A stretch of 64,000 nt of DNA, from the NCBI GenBank assembly GCA_030620095.1, contig JAUTXW010000322.1, positions 1,147,001 to 1,211,000 on the forward strand. Reading direction: 5' to 3'. Positions within the stretch are counted from its first letter, which is position 1; each line of letters opens with the position of its first letter. Below the pieces are notes generated by a model that made no database searches, was not told the DNA's origin, and saw only the letters and a list, made by a program, of their open reading frames with translations. The position numbers and the translations under genes are program-made. This document shows positions 63,433 through 64,000 of the stretch, in pieces. Source of the stretch: Kuschelorhynchus macadamiae. Taxonomy: Eukaryota; Arthropoda; Insecta; Coleoptera; Curculionidae.

Positions 63433-63469
63433 AATAAAACAAATATATTTTAAAACGAATCGTTTTATT
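63433..63469. terminator. back-to-back polyadenylation signals
   Basis: The plus-strand AATAAA (63433-63438) and the minus-strand AATAAA (63464-63469) lie about 25 bp apart around a 15-bp palindrome AAAACGAATCGTTTT. The minus-strand signal includes the stop codon of the leftward gene. This is extreme compaction for a eukaryotic gene pair. Confidence 0.7.
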
Positions 63470-63911
63470 TCATAAAAAAATAGTTATACAAATGAAAAAC
63501 ATTTGCTAATGCACAAAAACATGGATTTTTCTGATGGTAAAAGCAGCATGGTTCCAATTTCTGTAAAGCTGGCTGTTCATCAAATTCAATAACTGGTTTT
63601 TGAGAATATTTTCTGACAAACTCCGCCTTTTCTTCACCCTTAACATAGATAAAGTCGACTTTTTCGGTTAAATTGCTGATAACATCTCGACATCTATGAT
63701 AAGGAGTAAATCCTTCATCCCAATCGATACAATGATAATTGTTCATTAGCCAAATAGCGTTGCTGTATAGTTTTGATGGTAAATGATTCATAGGAAAGGG
63801 CGCTTTAAATATGTGGTGGCTGATTTTAAACCCATCGTATGCTGCCAATTCTTTAACAATTAACTTATTGTTCTCCACTTTAAATCCTTGTATATCTACA
63901 ATTACTTTCAT
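63465..63911 (-). CDS. 148-aa protein of an uncharacterised insect/virus-associated family
   Basis: A complete clean frame. It starts with a beta-strand-like IVDIQGF and carries VDFIYVKGEEKAEFV in its second half. It ends with a Cys/His cluster (Cys122, Cys123, His126, Cys131, Cys133) followed by ALANVFHLYNYF. I recall similar uncharacterised proteins as multi-copy genes in insect genomes, with an RNase H/exonuclease-like look, but I cannot verify a function. It faces the NS3-like gene, and its start overlaps the stop of the ORF upstream by ATGA. Confidence 0.65.
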   Translation of the reverse strand: MKVIVDIQGFKVENNKLIVKELAAYDGFKISHHIFKAPFPMNHLPSKLYSNAIWLMNNYHCIDWDEGFTPYHRCRDVISNLTEKVDFIYVKGEEKAEFVRKYSQKPVIEFDEQPALQKLEPCCFYHQKNPCFCALANVFHLYNYFFMK

Positions 63912-64000
63912 ATCTTTAAATAGTGATTTTTTTTTACCATTTCAAATTTTAATTGGTATTCTTCTATCTGTTTCTTTAACTCTTGTAATTTGTGTTGAAA
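63908..64000 (-). CDS. partial upstream ORF with coiled-coil-like C-terminus
   Basis: The reverse strand is open from the window edge to a TGA at 63910-63908. The visible tail is Lys/Glu-rich (LQELKKQIEEYQLKFEMVKK) and probably helical. Its stop overlaps the start of the 148-aa gene as ATGA, the usual signature of coupled or reinitiated translation in compact viral or mobile genomes. The rest lies beyond the window. Confidence 0.5.
   Translation of the reverse strand, partial: FQHKLQELKKQIEEYQLKFEMVKKNHYLKI

Overview
The window looks like a gene-poor, AT-rich arthropod nuclear genome, most likely an insect and perhaps a beetle. I infer this from about 30% GC, long (AT)n microsatellites, short GT-AG introns, and a typical insect mix of decayed transposable elements. 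I found no tRNA, rRNA, CRISPR array or operon, and no recognisable housekeeping gene. Almost every protein-like stretch belongs to a mobile element or a virus-like block, and most are broken.

Layout from left to right. A pogo/Tigger transposase relic lies at 0.43-1.5 kb on the minus strand, with TIR-like sequence out to 1.72 kb. A dispersed repeat family made of roughly 130-bp units appears at least eight times, on both strands. A CR1-like LINE occupies 7.3-10.8 kb, with endonuclease and reverse transcriptase broken by a few lesions. A mariner relic is at 11.9-12.1 kb and a palindromic MITE at 13.7-14.2 kb. At 16.4-20.6 kb a decayed OTU-domain reading frame is interleaved with two oppositely oriented Penelope-like elements and hammerhead-like motifs. 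The 3' part of an R4/R2-type LINE follows at 22.06-23.1 kb, then a Crypton-type tyrosine recombinase relic at 25.0-25.9 kb.

The middle holds a 1.6-kb TA-flanked foldback element (30.86-32.44 kb) and a very recent 766-bp tandem duplication carrying a dead Tc1 transposase fragment (35.86-37.39 kb). It also holds an unrecognised 294-codon ORF on the minus strand (40.47-41.36 kb) and nested inverted transposon ends (44.86-47.58 kb). A 2.96-kb Tc1/mariner-superfamily element with TIRs of about 640 bp then sits inside a (TA)n array (47.635-50.597 kb), and another 1-kb foldback lies at 51.6-52.7 kb.

The right edge is the most interesting part. After a truncated second copy of the same transposase family (61.29-62.34 kb), there is a compact GC-richer block starting near 62.36 kb. 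It has CCAAT/TATA/initiator promoter features and a rightward gene that resembles densovirus NS3. The apparent frameshift in that gene is neatly explained by a 64-nt GT-AG intron. A small third ORF follows. Facing it are leftward genes whose polyadenylation signals lie only about 25 bp from the rightward one, and two of the leftward ORFs overlap by ATGA. This compact convergent design is virus-like and suggests an endogenous viral element that runs off the window.
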